Source: CAVUCH01 sp963739995
GTDB taxonomy: Bacteria > Acidobacteriota > Vicinamibacteria > Vicinamibacterales > JAENWD01
Assembly (NCBI GenBank): GCA_963739995.1
Contig: CAVUCH010000017.1
Span: forward strand, 1-64,000
Direction: 5' to 3'
Length of the DNA stretch: 64,000 nucleotides
The position numbers were made by a program, and so were the translations under genes. Position 1 is the stretch's first letter, and each line of letters opens with the position of its first letter. The notes below the pieces were generated by a model. The model searched no databases and was not told the DNA's origin. It was given only the letters and a program-made list of their open reading frames with translations. This document shows positions 38,444 through 47,950 of this stretch, one piece after another.

Positions 38444-38522
38444 CCTGGCTGCGGGTCGTCTTCGCCTCACAGCCCACACCGAGTGGCGGCCCGCCGACGC
38501 AGGTGCTGCCCCCAGCTCCCTC

Positions 38523-39212
38523 ATGATGCCTTCAGTTGTTCTCGACTGCGACGCGGTTCTGTTCGATATGGATGGGACACTTGTCGACTCGCGCGCGCTC
38601 GTGGAGCGCATGTGGCTGCGCTGGGCCGTTCGGCGTGGCGTGTCGCCGGCATCCATCCTTGCAGTGGCGCATGGGCGCCGCACGCTGGAGACCATGCAGC
38701 TCGTCGCGCCGCAGTTCGCCACACCGGAGGAAGCCGCGGAGCTGGACGCCGAAGAAGAGGAGGAGGCACGGGAGCACGGCGGCGAAACGGCCGTTGCCGG
38801 TGCGGCCTTGCTCCTGAGCGCGCTGCCGATCACGCGGTGGGCGATCGTGACATCGGCTGACGCGGATATCGCGCGGCGCCGCGTTGCCGGCGTAGGGCTC
38901 CCGGTGCCGCGCCTGCTGATCGGGGCGGGCGACGTTCGCGTAGGAAAGCCGGACCCCGAAGGATACCGGCGCGCCGCCCAGGCGCTCGGTTTCGAGCCCG
39001 CGCGATGCGTGGTCGTCGAGGACACACCGCCCGGCGTGCAGGCCGGCCGCGCGGCAGGTGCCAGGGTGGTAGGGATGCTGACGACCTATGCGGCGCTCGA
39101 CGACTGCGACGCGCTCGTTCAGGACCTGCGGTCCATTCACGTCGCAGCGCCGAACCGGTCAGGCGTGCTGCAGCTGCAGATTGCGGTCGGCGCTCCCGCC
39201 TCCCGCGGTTGA
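38523..39212 (+). CDS. HAD-superfamily sugar-phosphatase-like hydrolase
   Basis: 229 residues. Motif I is FDMDGTLVDS (Asp nucleophile near residue 13), motif II WAIVTSADADIARRR, motif III VGKPDPEGYRRAAQALG and motif IV VVEDTPPGVQAGRAAG. The helical cap between motifs I and II places it with class IA phosphatases such as 2-deoxyglucose-6-phosphate or glycerol-phosphate phosphatases. Two ATGs are adjacent (38523 and 38526). Third gene of the kinase-deacetylase-phosphatase run. Confidence 0.9.
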   Translation: MMPSVVLDCDAVLFDMDGTLVDSRALVERMWLRWAVRRGVSPASILAVAHGRRTLETMQLVAPQFATPEEAAELDAEEEEEAREHGGETAVAGAALLLSALPITRWAIVTSADADIARRRVAGVGLPVPRLLIGAGDVRVGKPDPEGYRRAAQALGFEPARCVVVEDTPPGVQAGRAAGARVVGMLTTYAALDDCDALVQDLRSIHVAAPNRSGVLQLQIAVGAPASRG

Positions 39213-39549
39213 AGGCTGCCCCCCCGCCTCGTACAGAGCGCAACACGCGGCGCCGACCGCGATGCCGAGCAGGTACCCGCCGACAGCGGGAGCGTCGCTC
39301 GTGGGCCTGCGCCGCGTCGCCGGAGCGCAAGGGCGATGACGAGCGCGACCGGTGCATGGAACCACTCCTTGCCGAGCGGACCCACCACTTGGGCGAGGGC
39401 GCGATTGACTGGACCCTGTTTCGCGACGACTGCCTCTCGAAGGCGGTGGTCCTGCTCGCGGTGTCACGTCGAGCGACCGACCGGACGAGCGCGACGGAAG
39501 GGACTATGGAGGCGGCACTGATGGCGAGAAGCAGTCGGTCTCTGCCCAT
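39213..39549 (-). pseudogene. Possible remnant of a membrane protein (PAP2-like?)
   Basis: Three reading frames on this strand give consecutive pieces that look like one membrane protein: MGRDRLLLAISAASIVPSVA, then VAKQGPVNRALAQVVGPLGKEW and FHAPVALVIALALRRRGAG, then DAPAVGGYLLGIAVGAACCALYEAG. At least two frame changes are needed, and no C-terminal part is found. The hydrophobic and glycine spacing resembles PAP2 phosphatases, but no catalytic motif is visible. It may be chance in GC-rich DNA. Confidence 0.33.
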
Positions 39550-39581
39550 GCGGAGCGATAAATGCGAGTGCGTGCCGCTCG

Positions 39582-41222
39582 TCACCAGCCGGCCAGGCCG
39601 GAGAACGGCCACACGTAGGCCTGCAGCATCACCAGGAAACCCACGAGCGCTGCCAGGGCGAGGCTGTGCCAGAACACGTATCGAAGGATCTCGCCCTCAT
39701 GCCCGTACCAGCGGGTCGCGGTACTCGCCACGACGATGCTCTGAGCGTCGATCATCTTGCCCATCACCCCGCCTGAGCTGTTCGCGGCGGCCATCAAGAC
39801 GGGGTCGAGCCCCAACTGCTCGGCCGTGATGCGCTGGAGACTGCCGAACAGCACGTTTGATGATGTGTCCGACCCCGTCAGCGCCACGCCGAGCCACCCG
39901 AGCATCGTGCCGAAGAATGGATAGAGCGTGCCGGTGCCGGCGAACGCGAGTCCAAGCGTGGCGTCGAGCCCCGCGTAGCGCGTCGTGAACCCGAGCGCGA
40001 GCATTGCGGCAATCGTCAGCAGCGACGTGCGTACCAGCCGTATGGTGCGCCAGTACGTACGCGCCAGGTCTGTCGGCGAGCACCCCATCCCGATCCCTGC
40101 GACGATCGCGGCCACGAGAATCCCGGTGCCCGTCGCGGACGCCCAGGACAGCGCGAAGACGGCGCTCTCCGTGGCGGGCGCGGGCACGACCGGCGGCATG
40201 CGCAGCACGAGGTTGTGCAGCCCGGGGATGGGAAGCCGCACGGTGGTCCATGCGTCGAGTGTGCCCTTGACGAACGGCAGCCCCCAGGCGAACACGACGA
40301 CGCTCAGGATGATCCACGGGATCCATGCGCGGATGACCTCGGCGCGCGGCGGCATGGCCGCACCCTCGGCCACCCGCGTGCCGATGCGTCCGCCCGGGTC
40401 CCATCCGTCCCGCGGGCGCCAGACGCGCAGGAAAAGCACGAGCGCCGCCATCGAGGCGATCGAGGCTACGACATCCACGAGCCACGGTCCATGCAGGTTG
40501 GAGACGAGGAACTGCAGTGCAGCGAATGGCATTCCGGCCATGAGGATCGCGGGCCAGATCCCGAGCATCCCACGCCAACCTGCGAACGCGGCCACCAGCC
40601 AGAACGGCACGAGCACCGAGAAGAACGGGAGCTGCCGGCCGACCATGCCGCTCAAGGCGTGGAGGTCGAGGCCGCTCACGGCGCTGAGCGCGATGAGCGG
40701 CGTGCCGAGCGCGCCGAATGCCACCGGCGCGGTGTTGGCGATGAGCGAGAGGCCCGATGCGGCAAGGGGCGCGAAGCCGAGCCCGATGAGCAGCGCGCCC
40801 GTAACGGCGACGGGCGTGCCGAAGCCGGCGGCGCCCTCGAAGAACGCACCGAACGCAAACGCCACGAGCAGCAGCTGCAGACGCGCATCCGTCGTGACCT
40901 GCGTGATGCTCTGGCGCAGCGTCGCGAAGAGTCCGCGTTCGGCGGTGAGCTGGTACAGGAATATGACGTTGAGGACGATCCACCCGATCGGTAGCAGGCC
41001 GAAGGCGGCGCCGTATCCGGCGGTGGCCAGGGCCATGCCGAATGGCATGCCGAAGACCGCGGTGGCCATCAGGAGCGACGTGCCGAGCCCGACGAGCGCG
41101 GCGCTGTGCGCCCGCAGGCGCAGAAACGCCAGCGAGCCGAGCAGCGCGACGATGGGCAGTGCGGCGCACAGCGTCGACAGCCAGGGCTGGCCCAGGGGAT
41201 CGTAGGTCTGCGTCCAGGTCAT
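39582..41222 (-). CDS. lldP: L-lactate/glycolate permease (LctP family)
   Basis: 546 residues with about a dozen membrane segments. Family features include SLAFLRLRAHSAALVGLG, FAFGAFFEGAAGFGTPVAVTGA, ANTAPVAFGALGTPLIAL and the C-terminal TGSDTSSNVLFGSLQ with ANSSGGVMGKMIDAQSIVVA. It imports lactate or glycolate with protons. Divergent from glcD-glcE-glcF at 41379, which oxidise the imported acid; the shared upstream region carries a perfect palindrome. Confidence 0.93.
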   Translation of the reverse strand: MTWTQTYDPLGQPWLSTLCAALPIVALLGSLAFLRLRAHSAALVGLGTSLLMATAVFGMPFGMALATAGYGAAFGLLPIGWIVLNVIFLYQLTAERGLFATLRQSITQVTTDARLQLLLVAFAFGAFFEGAAGFGTPVAVTGALLIGLGFAPLAASGLSLIANTAPVAFGALGTPLIALSAVSGLDLHALSGMVGRQLPFFSVLVPFWLVAAFAGWRGMLGIWPAILMAGMPFAALQFLVSNLHGPWLVDVVASIASMAALVLFLRVWRPRDGWDPGGRIGTRVAEGAAMPPRAEVIRAWIPWIILSVVVFAWGLPFVKGTLDAWTTVRLPIPGLHNLVLRMPPVVPAPATESAVFALSWASATGTGILVAAIVAGIGMGCSPTDLARTYWRTIRLVRTSLLTIAAMLALGFTTRYAGLDATLGLAFAGTGTLYPFFGTMLGWLGVALTGSDTSSNVLFGSLQRITAEQLGLDPVLMAAANSSGGVMGKMIDAQSIVVASTATRWYGHEGEILRYVFWHSLALAALVGFLVMLQAYVWPFSGLAGW

Positions 41223-41294
41223 CGGTGTCGGCTCAGGCTCCCCCAGTGTTCAGATTCCACAATCGTGGTCGGGAGGTATTTGTCCACTTCTGCA

Positions 41295-41350
41295 ATTGAG
41301 ATCGGGAGGTGTTTATGTCGCAAAAACTGCAAACACCTCCCGATCTCAAT
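41295..41350. promoter_or_regulatory. Perfect 20-bp inverted repeat between lldP and glcD
   Basis: Arms 41295-41314 (ATTGAGATCGGGAGGTGTTT) and 41331-41350 are exact reverse complements around a 16-base loop. A related half-site, GTCGGGAGGTATTTGT, lies in direct orientation at 41268-41283, 33 bp from the left arm's matching position. The position in a 156-bp divergent promoter region points to an operator for a lactate- or glycolate-responsive regulator; a hairpin acting in the glcD leader is also possible. Confidence 0.75.
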
Positions 41351-41378
41351 GGGTCTGTCTGGCGCAGTATAGTGGGGC

Positions 41379-42824
41379 ATGGACCGCGAGGACCTTCTTC
41401 GCGCGCTCGCGCGTCTCGTTCCTGCGGATCGGCTGCTGACACGCGCCGGCGCGCTGGCCGCATACGAGTCCGATGGCTTGACGGCCTACCGCGCGCGGCC
41501 TCGTGCGGTGGTGCTCGCCCAATCAGCCGAGGAGATCATCGAGACCGTGCGCGCCTGTCATGCGGCGCACGTGCCGTTCATGGCCCGCGGCAGTGGGACG
41601 AGCCTCTCGGGCGGCGCCGTGCCCATCGAGGACGGGATCGTCATCGCGCTGAACCGCATGAACCGCGTCCTGCGATTCGATCCCGCAGCCCGCCTCGCCG
41701 TCGTCGAACCCGGCGTCGTCAATCTCGCGGTCACGGCACTGGCCGCCCCGCACGGGCTGTACTACGCGCCGGACCCCTCGAGCCAGTCGGTCTGCACGAT
41801 CGGCGGCAACGTGGCGTTCAACTCCGGGGGGGCGCACTGCTTCCGGCACGGGATGACGGCGAACCACGTGCTCGGGTTGCGGGTCGTGCTCGGCGACGGG
41901 ACCCTCGCCACACTCGGGGGCGACAGCCTCGAGCAGGCCGGCGCAGATCTCGGCGGGCTGTTCGTCGGGTCGGAGGGCCTGTTCGGCGTCGCGCTCGAGA
42001 TCACGCTGCGCCTCGTGGCGCGGCCGGCTGGCTACCGCACCGTCCTCGCAGCGTATGCGAGCCTCCAGGCGGCCGGCGATGCCGTGTCGCGTGTCATCGA
42101 GTCTGGCCTGCTGCCCGGAGCGATGGAGATCATGGATCGCCTCGCGATGGACGCCGCCGAGGCAGCGGTGCAGGCGGGCTACCCCACGGACGCGGCGGCC
42201 GTGCTCATCGTGGAGCTCGAGGGCGAAGACGCGCAGGTGGCAGTGGAATTCGAGCGCCTGATGGGGATCCTGGCGGCTTCCGGGGCAGCCCATACGCGCG
42301 TCGCGGCCGACGAGGACGATCGCGCACGGATCTGGAAGGGCCGCAAGTGCGCGTTCTCGGCAGTCGGACGCCTCAGCCCTGACTTCATCGTGCAGGATGG
42401 CGTGGTCCCGCGTGCCCGCCTGGGCGAGGCGCTCGCCGCCATTGAAGCGCTGTCACGGACGCACGGCATCCGCGTGGCGAACGTGTTCCATGCGGGCGAC
42501 GGCAACCTCCACCCCCTGATTCTCTACGACGGCCGCGAGGCGGGCGCCCACGATCGCGCGGAGATCCTGGCGGCGGAGATCCTGCGCCTGTGCATCCGCC
42601 TGGGCGGATCGATCACGGGCGAACATGGCGTCGGGCTCGAGAAGCGGCAGTTCCTCGCCGAGATGTACAGCGAAGCAGATCTCGATTGCATGCGGCGGAT
42701 CCGTCTCGCGATGGATCCGCACGGGATCGCCAACACAGGCAAGAAGCTCGCGGCGCCAGCCGGCGCGGGCGTCTCCCACGGCCTGCACCCGCTCGAACGC
42801 GCCGGCGTCATCTCACGCGCATGA
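41379..42824 (+). CDS. glcD: Glycolate/lactate oxidase FAD-binding subunit GlcD
   Basis: 481 residues of the FAD-linked oxidase family. The FAD-binding region FMARGSGTSLSGGAVP is at about 67-82, with GGNVAFNSGGAHCFRHGMT after it; the C-terminal domain has VANVFHAGDGNLHPLI and ITGEHGVGLEKRQFL, which supply metal-binding histidines. It oxidises glycolate or D-lactate and passes electrons through GlcE and GlcF. The stop overlaps the glcE start (ATGA at 42821-42824), showing translational coupling. Confidence 0.94.
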   Translation: MDREDLLRALARLVPADRLLTRAGALAAYESDGLTAYRARPRAVVLAQSAEEIIETVRACHAAHVPFMARGSGTSLSGGAVPIEDGIVIALNRMNRVLRFDPAARLAVVEPGVVNLAVTALAAPHGLYYAPDPSSQSVCTIGGNVAFNSGGAHCFRHGMTANHVLGLRVVLGDGTLATLGGDSLEQAGADLGGLFVGSEGLFGVALEITLRLVARPAGYRTVLAAYASLQAAGDAVSRVIESGLLPGAMEIMDRLAMDAAEAAVQAGYPTDAAAVLIVELEGEDAQVAVEFERLMGILAASGAAHTRVAADEDDRARIWKGRKCAFSAVGRLSPDFIVQDGVVPRARLGEALAAIEALSRTHGIRVANVFHAGDGNLHPLILYDGREAGAHDRAEILAAEILRLCIRLGGSITGEHGVGLEKRQFLAEMYSEADLDCMRRIRLAMDPHGIANTGKKLAAPAGAGVSHGLHPLERAGVISRA

Positions 42825-43889
42825 TCCTGCAGCCCGATTCCATTGCCGCCCTCGAAGCGCTGGTTCCCGAACACCCGCGGCTCCGGATTCGCGGTGGTGG
42901 CACCAAGGCAGCGCTGTCGGGCGAACCTCCCAGGCACGCCCACCCTCGACCTCGCTGCTCTCGCCGGCATCGTCGAGCACACGCCCGAGGAATGCACGTT
43001 CACGGCGCTCGGGGGTACCCGCGTTTCCGATATCGAGCGCCTGCTCGCGCAGCACGGACAGTACCTGCCCTTCGATCCACCGCTGGCGTTGGCGGGGGCC
43101 ACGCTCGGCGGCACCGTGGCGGCGGGCGTGAACGGATCGTGCCGCTATCGCTACGGAGGGACACGCGACTTTCTGATCGGCGCACGCATCGTGGACGGGC
43201 GCGGGCGATTGACGCGCAGCGGCGGCAAAGTGGTGAAGAACGCGGCCGGGTTCCTGTTGCATCAGGCGCTCGTCGGCAGCTGTGGAACGCTCGGCATTCT
43301 TGCGGAGCTGACCTTCAAGGTGTTTCCTGCCGCAGAGGCGCACGCCACGATACGGGTGGTCGCTGCAGACCTCCCGTCGGCGACGGCACTCATCGCCACG
43401 GTCCAGAAGGCCTGCTTTGATCTCGAAGCGGTCGACCTCGAGCCGCCCGGACTCCTGTGGCTGCGCCTCGGCGGGTTTCGCGAGGCGCTCGCCACGCGTG
43501 TGGCGGGACTACAGCAGGCGATGGGCGGAGCGAGCGAAATCCTCACCGGAGACGATGACGCGGCCGTGTGGCGGGATGCGCGGGAATTCGCGTGGGCGCC
43601 GCGGAACACGTCCCTCGTGCGGGTGCCGATCACGGTACCCACGCTGCCGCCGCTCGATGCGGCGTTGTCGCGATACGGTGCGATGCGGCGATACGCCGTG
43701 GCAGGAAACCTGGCGCTCGTCGCGTGGCCCCACTCGCTGGACACCCTGTCAGACGTCCTGAGCGGCATTGGCCTCCAGGGCCAGGTGCTCCTCGGGACGC
43801 CGGACACCCGCTTCATCGGAGCCCTGACGCCCAATGCCTTCGAGGAACGCCTCCGCGGCGTGATGGACCCCGACGCCAGGTTCAGCTGA
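42821..43889 (+). pseudogene. glcE: GlcE subunit, broken by one extra base
   Basis: The N-terminus (MILQPDSIAALEALVPEHPR and LRIRGGGTKAAL) is in the frame that starts at ATG 42821. After SGE the rest continues in the next frame: TPTLDLAALAGIVEHTPEE, GATLGGTVAAGVNG, SGGKVVKNAAGFLLHQALVG. Deleting one C of the CCC at 42929-42931 joins them (EPPGTPTLDL) into 355 residues, normal for GlcE. Both partner genes are intact, which argues for a sequencing insertion rather than real loss. GlcE is the second FAD-binding subunit of the complex. Confidence 0.87.
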
Positions 43890-43941
43890 TCCTGATGCAT
43901 CGTTCGTCGTGCATTGTGCAGTACGTTCGCTCAGGTAACCC

Positions 43942-45207
43942 GTGCAGCACCACATCCCGGTAGACGCGTTGAACCCGCACGCCCCCGCGATGGCGCGCGC
44001 CGTCGAAACCTGCGTGCACTGTGGGTTCTGTCTGCCCGCCTGCCCGACCTACCGCGTGCTCGGCGAGGAGATGGACTCTCCACGCGGCCGCATCGTGCTC
44101 ATGAAAGATGTGCTCGAGGGTGACCTCCCGCTGGAGGACGCGCTGCCCCACATCGATCGTTGCCTGGGATGCCTCGCGTGCGTGACCGCGTGTCCCTCGG
44201 GTGTCAAGTACGGCGAATTGCTCGTGCCGTTCCGGGCGCGGGCCGAGCAGAACGCGCGGACGGGCATTCAGCGGCTGCGGCGCCGTGTCCTGCTCAGCAC
44301 GCTGGAGTCCCCCGCGCTCTTCCGGATCTCGGCACGACTCGGGCGGGTGGCCAGGCCCGCGGCGGCGCTGCTCCCCTCGTCTCTCCGGACGATGCTCGCG
44401 CTGCTGCCTGATCGGCTTCCCCTCATGGCGCCCCTGCCGGCGGTCGTGCCCGCCCGCGGGCCGCGTCGCGCGCGCGTCGCGCTGCTGGCGGGCTGCGTAC
44501 AGCAGGTGCTCGACCCAGACATCAACCACGCGACGCTGCGCGTCCTGGCTGCGAACGGCGTGGAAGTGGTCGTCCCCAGCGCGCAGGGGTGCTGCGGCGC
44601 CCTCGCGCTTCACGCCGGCGACGAGCGCCGGGCGCGCGCTCGTGCTTCAGCGCTGCTCCACACCTTTCCAGAGGATGTGGATGCGATCGTCACCAACGCA
44701 GCTGGGTGCGGCTCGGCGATGAAGGAATACGGCGACGTGTTCCGCGGACGCGCGCAGGAAAGGGAGGGGCGCAGTTTTTCGGCGCGGGTGCGCGACGTCG
44801 CCGAGTTTCTCCACGACCTCGGTTTCGTGCCGCCGCCCGCTGTGCGCAAGCCGTTGAAGGTCGCCTACCACGACGCGTGTCACCTCGCGCACGCGCAGGG
44901 GGTCCGCACGGCGCCCCGGGCGCTGCTCGCTGCCGTGCCGAACCTGCGCGTCGTGGAGATTCCCGACGGCGAGATCTGCTGCGGGTCGGCCGGGCTCTAC
45001 AACGTCGAGCATCCCGCCACGGCGGGCGACCTCGGTGCACGCAAGGCGCAGGCGATCCTCTCGACCGGCGCTCAGATCGTGACGGCGGGGAACATCGGAT
45101 GCCTCGTGCAGATAGGGACACATCTGGCCAGAGCCGGCAGCCCGCTGCCGGTGCTCCACACGATGGGTCTGCTCGATCGGGCGTACGCGGACAAGGACCT
45201 GGGTTGA
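43942..45207 (+). CDS. glcF: Glycolate oxidase iron-sulfur subunit GlcF
   Basis: 421 residues from GTG 43942. Two 4Fe-4S ferredoxin motifs are at the N-terminus (CVHCGFCLPACP, Cys24/27/30/34; and CLGCLACVTACP). Two CCG domains follow: LLAGCVQQVLDPDINHATLRVL with QGCCGALALHAG, and YHDACHLAHAQG with EICCGSAGLYN. It moves electrons from GlcD/GlcE to the quinone pool at the membrane. Third gene of the glc operon. Confidence 0.95.
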   Translation: MQHHIPVDALNPHAPAMARAVETCVHCGFCLPACPTYRVLGEEMDSPRGRIVLMKDVLEGDLPLEDALPHIDRCLGCLACVTACPSGVKYGELLVPFRARAEQNARTGIQRLRRRVLLSTLESPALFRISARLGRVARPAAALLPSSLRTMLALLPDRLPLMAPLPAVVPARGPRRARVALLAGCVQQVLDPDINHATLRVLAANGVEVVVPSAQGCCGALALHAGDERRARARASALLHTFPEDVDAIVTNAAGCGSAMKEYGDVFRGRAQEREGRSFSARVRDVAEFLHDLGFVPPPAVRKPLKVAYHDACHLAHAQGVRTAPRALLAAVPNLRVVEIPDGEICCGSAGLYNVEHPATAGDLGARKAQAILSTGAQIVTAGNIGCLVQIGTHLARAGSPLPVLHTMGLLDRAYADKDLG

Positions 45208-45353
45208 TCAGCCCCCGGACACAACCTTCCTTCCGGCTGCAGACGACAGGCTGCAGGCGGGCGGGAGGCCATCCATTGATCCGCGCTGGCCGCATGCTGG
45301 TGGCGGCAGCGCACCCCGGCGGTCGCGCCGCAGCCAGACGTCAAAGGGGAGTC

Positions 45354-46727
45354 TCAGGCTTTCTGTTCGGCCGGGGCATTCTTTCCCCGGTTCACCGGCG
45401 ACGCGTGATCCGTGTGGTCCTCCCCCTGCTCAACGAACCCGAGCTCGGGGTCGAATACCACCGGCGGCGGTTCGTCGTTCACGAGGTACTCGAACTCCTT
45501 CCGGAACTCCTGCAACGACAGTCCCGCGGTGGCCGCGAACTTCGCGAGCTCGTGCGGGTCGTTGAAGTCATCGCGCCGCAGCCGGATCATGTAGCGCCGG
45601 GCAATCGCATATCGCGTCGAGCGGATGTCGACCATGCGGATGCGCGCGCGGCCCGTGTTCGGGTCGAGCAGCTGCTCGAAGGGGATCGGCACGAAGTGGC
45701 CGCCCTGCATCGAGATCATCACGCCGTTGCCGCCCGAGAGCAGGTACTTCGCCGCGCAGTAGCCGAGGTCGCGCGTGTACTCCATGTCGGCCGGCACCGG
45801 GTCGGCGCATCGCAGCTCGTACCCGATGTTCTTGGCCACGAGCGTGGCCTTCAGGCCGAACTGTTTCAGCCGGTTGCTGACCTCCTGCTTCAGGATCTCC
45901 CCGATATTGAGCTCCGCGATCCGCACGTTGCCATGATCGTCGCGCTCGACGTCCTGGAGCTGCTCAAGATCGGAAGGGTCGATGTGCAGCGCCAGACCCT
46001 CCGCGATGATTGCGACGCCCTCGCGGCGGCCGTAGCTGAGTCGCTTGATGATGGCCCCGGCCAGCGTGTCTACCAGCGTCTTCAGGCGGACGGTCTGCCC
46101 GACGAACTCCTCCGGGATCATCGTGAGGGTCGCTCCGGCAGCCTTACCCATCCCGAGCGCGAGGTGGCCCGCTTTGCGGCCCATCGCGATGACGAAGTAC
46201 CACCGCGACGTCGTCTTCGCATCCACCATCAGGTTCTTGATGATCTCGACGCCGTGATGCCGCGCCGTCTGAAAGCCGAACGTGTCCACGTAGTGCGGCA
46301 GGTCGAGATCGTTGTCGATCGTCTTCGGCACGTGCACGACGCGGATGCGGCCCTGGGACTTCTGTTCGAGCTTCATCGCCGAGTAGGCCGTGTCGTCCCC
46401 GCCGATGGTGATCAGCTGCGAGACGTTCAGCCGCAACAGCGAGATGACCGTCTGCTCGAGGTGCTCGGGGTCGAGTGTCGGGTTCGCCCGCGAGATGCCG
46501 ATGTGGGAGCCGCCGCGGAAGTGGATGCGGCTCACGGCTTCGGTCGTCAGACGGGTGGTGCGCTCGATGTTGCCCTGCATCAACCACTCGAAACCGTCGC
46601 GGATGCCGACGACTTCGACACCCTCCAGCTCGCACCGGATGGTGGCCGCGCTGATGACGCTGTTGATGCCGGGCGCGGGACCGCCCCCGACGAGGATTGC
46701 GACGCTCTTGTGATGTGCGATGGTCAT
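45354..46727 (-). CDS. PPi-dependent-type 6-phosphofructokinase
   Basis: 457 residues. AILVGGGPAPGINSVI opens the PFK fold. Residues 109-113 are GGDDT and 134-140 are PKTIDND: the Asp in GGDDT and the Lys in PKTIDND are the known marks of pyrophosphate-using enzymes, where ATP enzymes have glycine. Therefore it probably phosphorylates fructose 6-phosphate with PPi, reversibly, in glycolysis and gluconeogenesis. The phosphodonor is inferred from these residues alone. Confidence 0.9.
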   Translation of the reverse strand: MTIAHHKSVAILVGGGPAPGINSVISAATIRCELEGVEVVGIRDGFEWLMQGNIERTTRLTTEAVSRIHFRGGSHIGISRANPTLDPEHLEQTVISLLRLNVSQLITIGGDDTAYSAMKLEQKSQGRIRVVHVPKTIDNDLDLPHYVDTFGFQTARHHGVEIIKNLMVDAKTTSRWYFVIAMGRKAGHLALGMGKAAGATLTMIPEEFVGQTVRLKTLVDTLAGAIIKRLSYGRREGVAIIAEGLALHIDPSDLEQLQDVERDDHGNVRIAELNIGEILKQEVSNRLKQFGLKATLVAKNIGYELRCADPVPADMEYTRDLGYCAAKYLLSGGNGVMISMQGGHFVPIPFEQLLDPNTGRARIRMVDIRSTRYAIARRYMIRLRRDDFNDPHELAKFAATAGLSLQEFRKEFEYLVNDEPPPVVFDPELGFVEQGEDHTDHASPVNRGKNAPAEQKA

Positions 46728-46865
46728 CGGATGAGGGCCTCCGTGGGTCCCTGCCTTCTGGATCCCGGCGTTATGAAATCATGCGAAGGACGCGCGCGGC
46801 GGCGCGGGCGCCGTATCCGGGCCCGCCGTCCCCGGAGGGTGCGCGGCGGGGCGGCCGGACCCTGT

Positions 46866-47879
46866 TTACAGGAACCGCTGGAGGAACGCGAGGATTTCCT
46901 GCCGTCCTTCGGCCGTTTCCTGGTGGCCGACATCGTATCGGAGCAGTTTCCAGCGCTCCGGGTGTCCCGCCGCCGCATAGACCTGCTGCAGCGCACGATC
47001 GATGATGTCGAGCCCTTCGACCGGCGTCAACTCATCCTGCAGACCGGCAAGCCCGAGGTGCGCGCGCGGCGCGATGAGCGCGTTGATCTGGGCGGTCGTG
47101 AAACGCTCGATCAGAGACGGCACATAGTAGTACACGCCGTGCAGCCGCAAGGCCTTCCTCGCGAGCAGTGTTCCGAAATCGGTGAGGCAGCAGATGTCGA
47201 CCGTGGCCTTGATGCGCTCGTCGAGCGCGGCGAGCCACCACGCCATCGTGCTGCCCATCGAGATGCCGAGCGTCGCGATGCGCTCTGCGTCCACATCGGG
47301 CCGTTCCACCAGGATGTCGAGCGCCCGGAGGCTGTCGTAGACCATCATGCCCCAGAGCACCTGCCCCTGCCAGAGCATGGCCTTGAACGTATCCTCCTCG
47401 GTGCTGTGGCTGCGCCCCCCGAACACCCAGTGATCGATGCAGAGAGCGACATAGCCGCTGTCCGTCAGCGCCTTGGCATACGGCGTCGGCTGCAGATAAC
47501 TGCGGCCGTCGATGAACTCCTGCTTGCCGACCGTGTAGCCGCCCCCGTGCGAGTGGTTGAACAGCACGGCGGGCGCGGGGCCCGTCGCGGTGCGCGGCCT
47601 GGCCACGAACGCGGGCACCGGCTCGATCCCGTTCAGGTCGAAGACCCAGCGCTCGAGGATGTAGCCGTCCCGCGCCTCCTCGCCGATCTTGTCCTTGCGG
47701 ATGGGGCGATGCCGGTCCGGCAGCTTGCCGAGCAGACCATAGAGCTCGCCGCGCCGGGCGTCGGGAATGGTCGTCGCAGTCGACGGCGGCACCCCCTGCG
47801 CCGCCAGCGCGGCGGACAGCAGCGGAGAGACCGTGCCAAGCGCGAGCAGCTCACGACGCTGGATGCGGGACCGGCGCAT
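46866..47879 (-). CDS. Exported alpha/beta hydrolase (acetyl-xylan-esterase/dienelactone-hydrolase-like)
   Basis: 337 residues with an N-terminal RRELLALGTVSPLLSAALAA signal, Tat-like. The oxyanion region is AVLFNHSHGGGYTVG, the nucleophile elbow GISMGS, and a C-terminal YDVGHQETAEGR holds the catalytic His. It probably hydrolyses carbohydrate or small esters outside the cytoplasm. 138 bp upstream of the PFK gene on the same strand. Confidence 0.83.
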   Translation of the reverse strand: MRRSRIQRRELLALGTVSPLLSAALAAQGVPPSTATTIPDARRGELYGLLGKLPDRHRPIRKDKIGEEARDGYILERWVFDLNGIEPVPAFVARPRTATGPAPAVLFNHSHGGGYTVGKQEFIDGRSYLQPTPYAKALTDSGYVALCIDHWVFGGRSHSTEEDTFKAMLWQGQVLWGMMVYDSLRALDILVERPDVDAERIATLGISMGSTMAWWLAALDERIKATVDICCLTDFGTLLARKALRLHGVYYYVPSLIERFTTAQINALIAPRAHLGLAGLQDELTPVEGLDIIDRALQQVYAAAGHPERWKLLRYDVGHQETAEGRQEILAFLQRFL

Positions 47880-47950
47880 GACCGCCCATGATAACGCGTG
47901 AAGGAGCTCGAGGCATCGCCTGGCACTGATGACGTGGTAGAAGAACAGGC

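Noticed and set aside
36998..39025. 675-residue open frame on the minus strand
   Set aside because: Antisense to the kinase, PIG-L and HAD genes, all of which have clear catalytic motifs.
39985..41205. 406-residue open frame antisense to the lactate permease
   Set aside because: No membrane segments or domain; the minus-strand reading has the full permease family pattern.
44589..47891. 1100-residue open frame on the plus strand
   Set aside because: It runs antisense to the PPi-PFK and the esterase, has Arg/His/Asp-rich shadow composition and no domain; an artefact of GC-rich codon usage.
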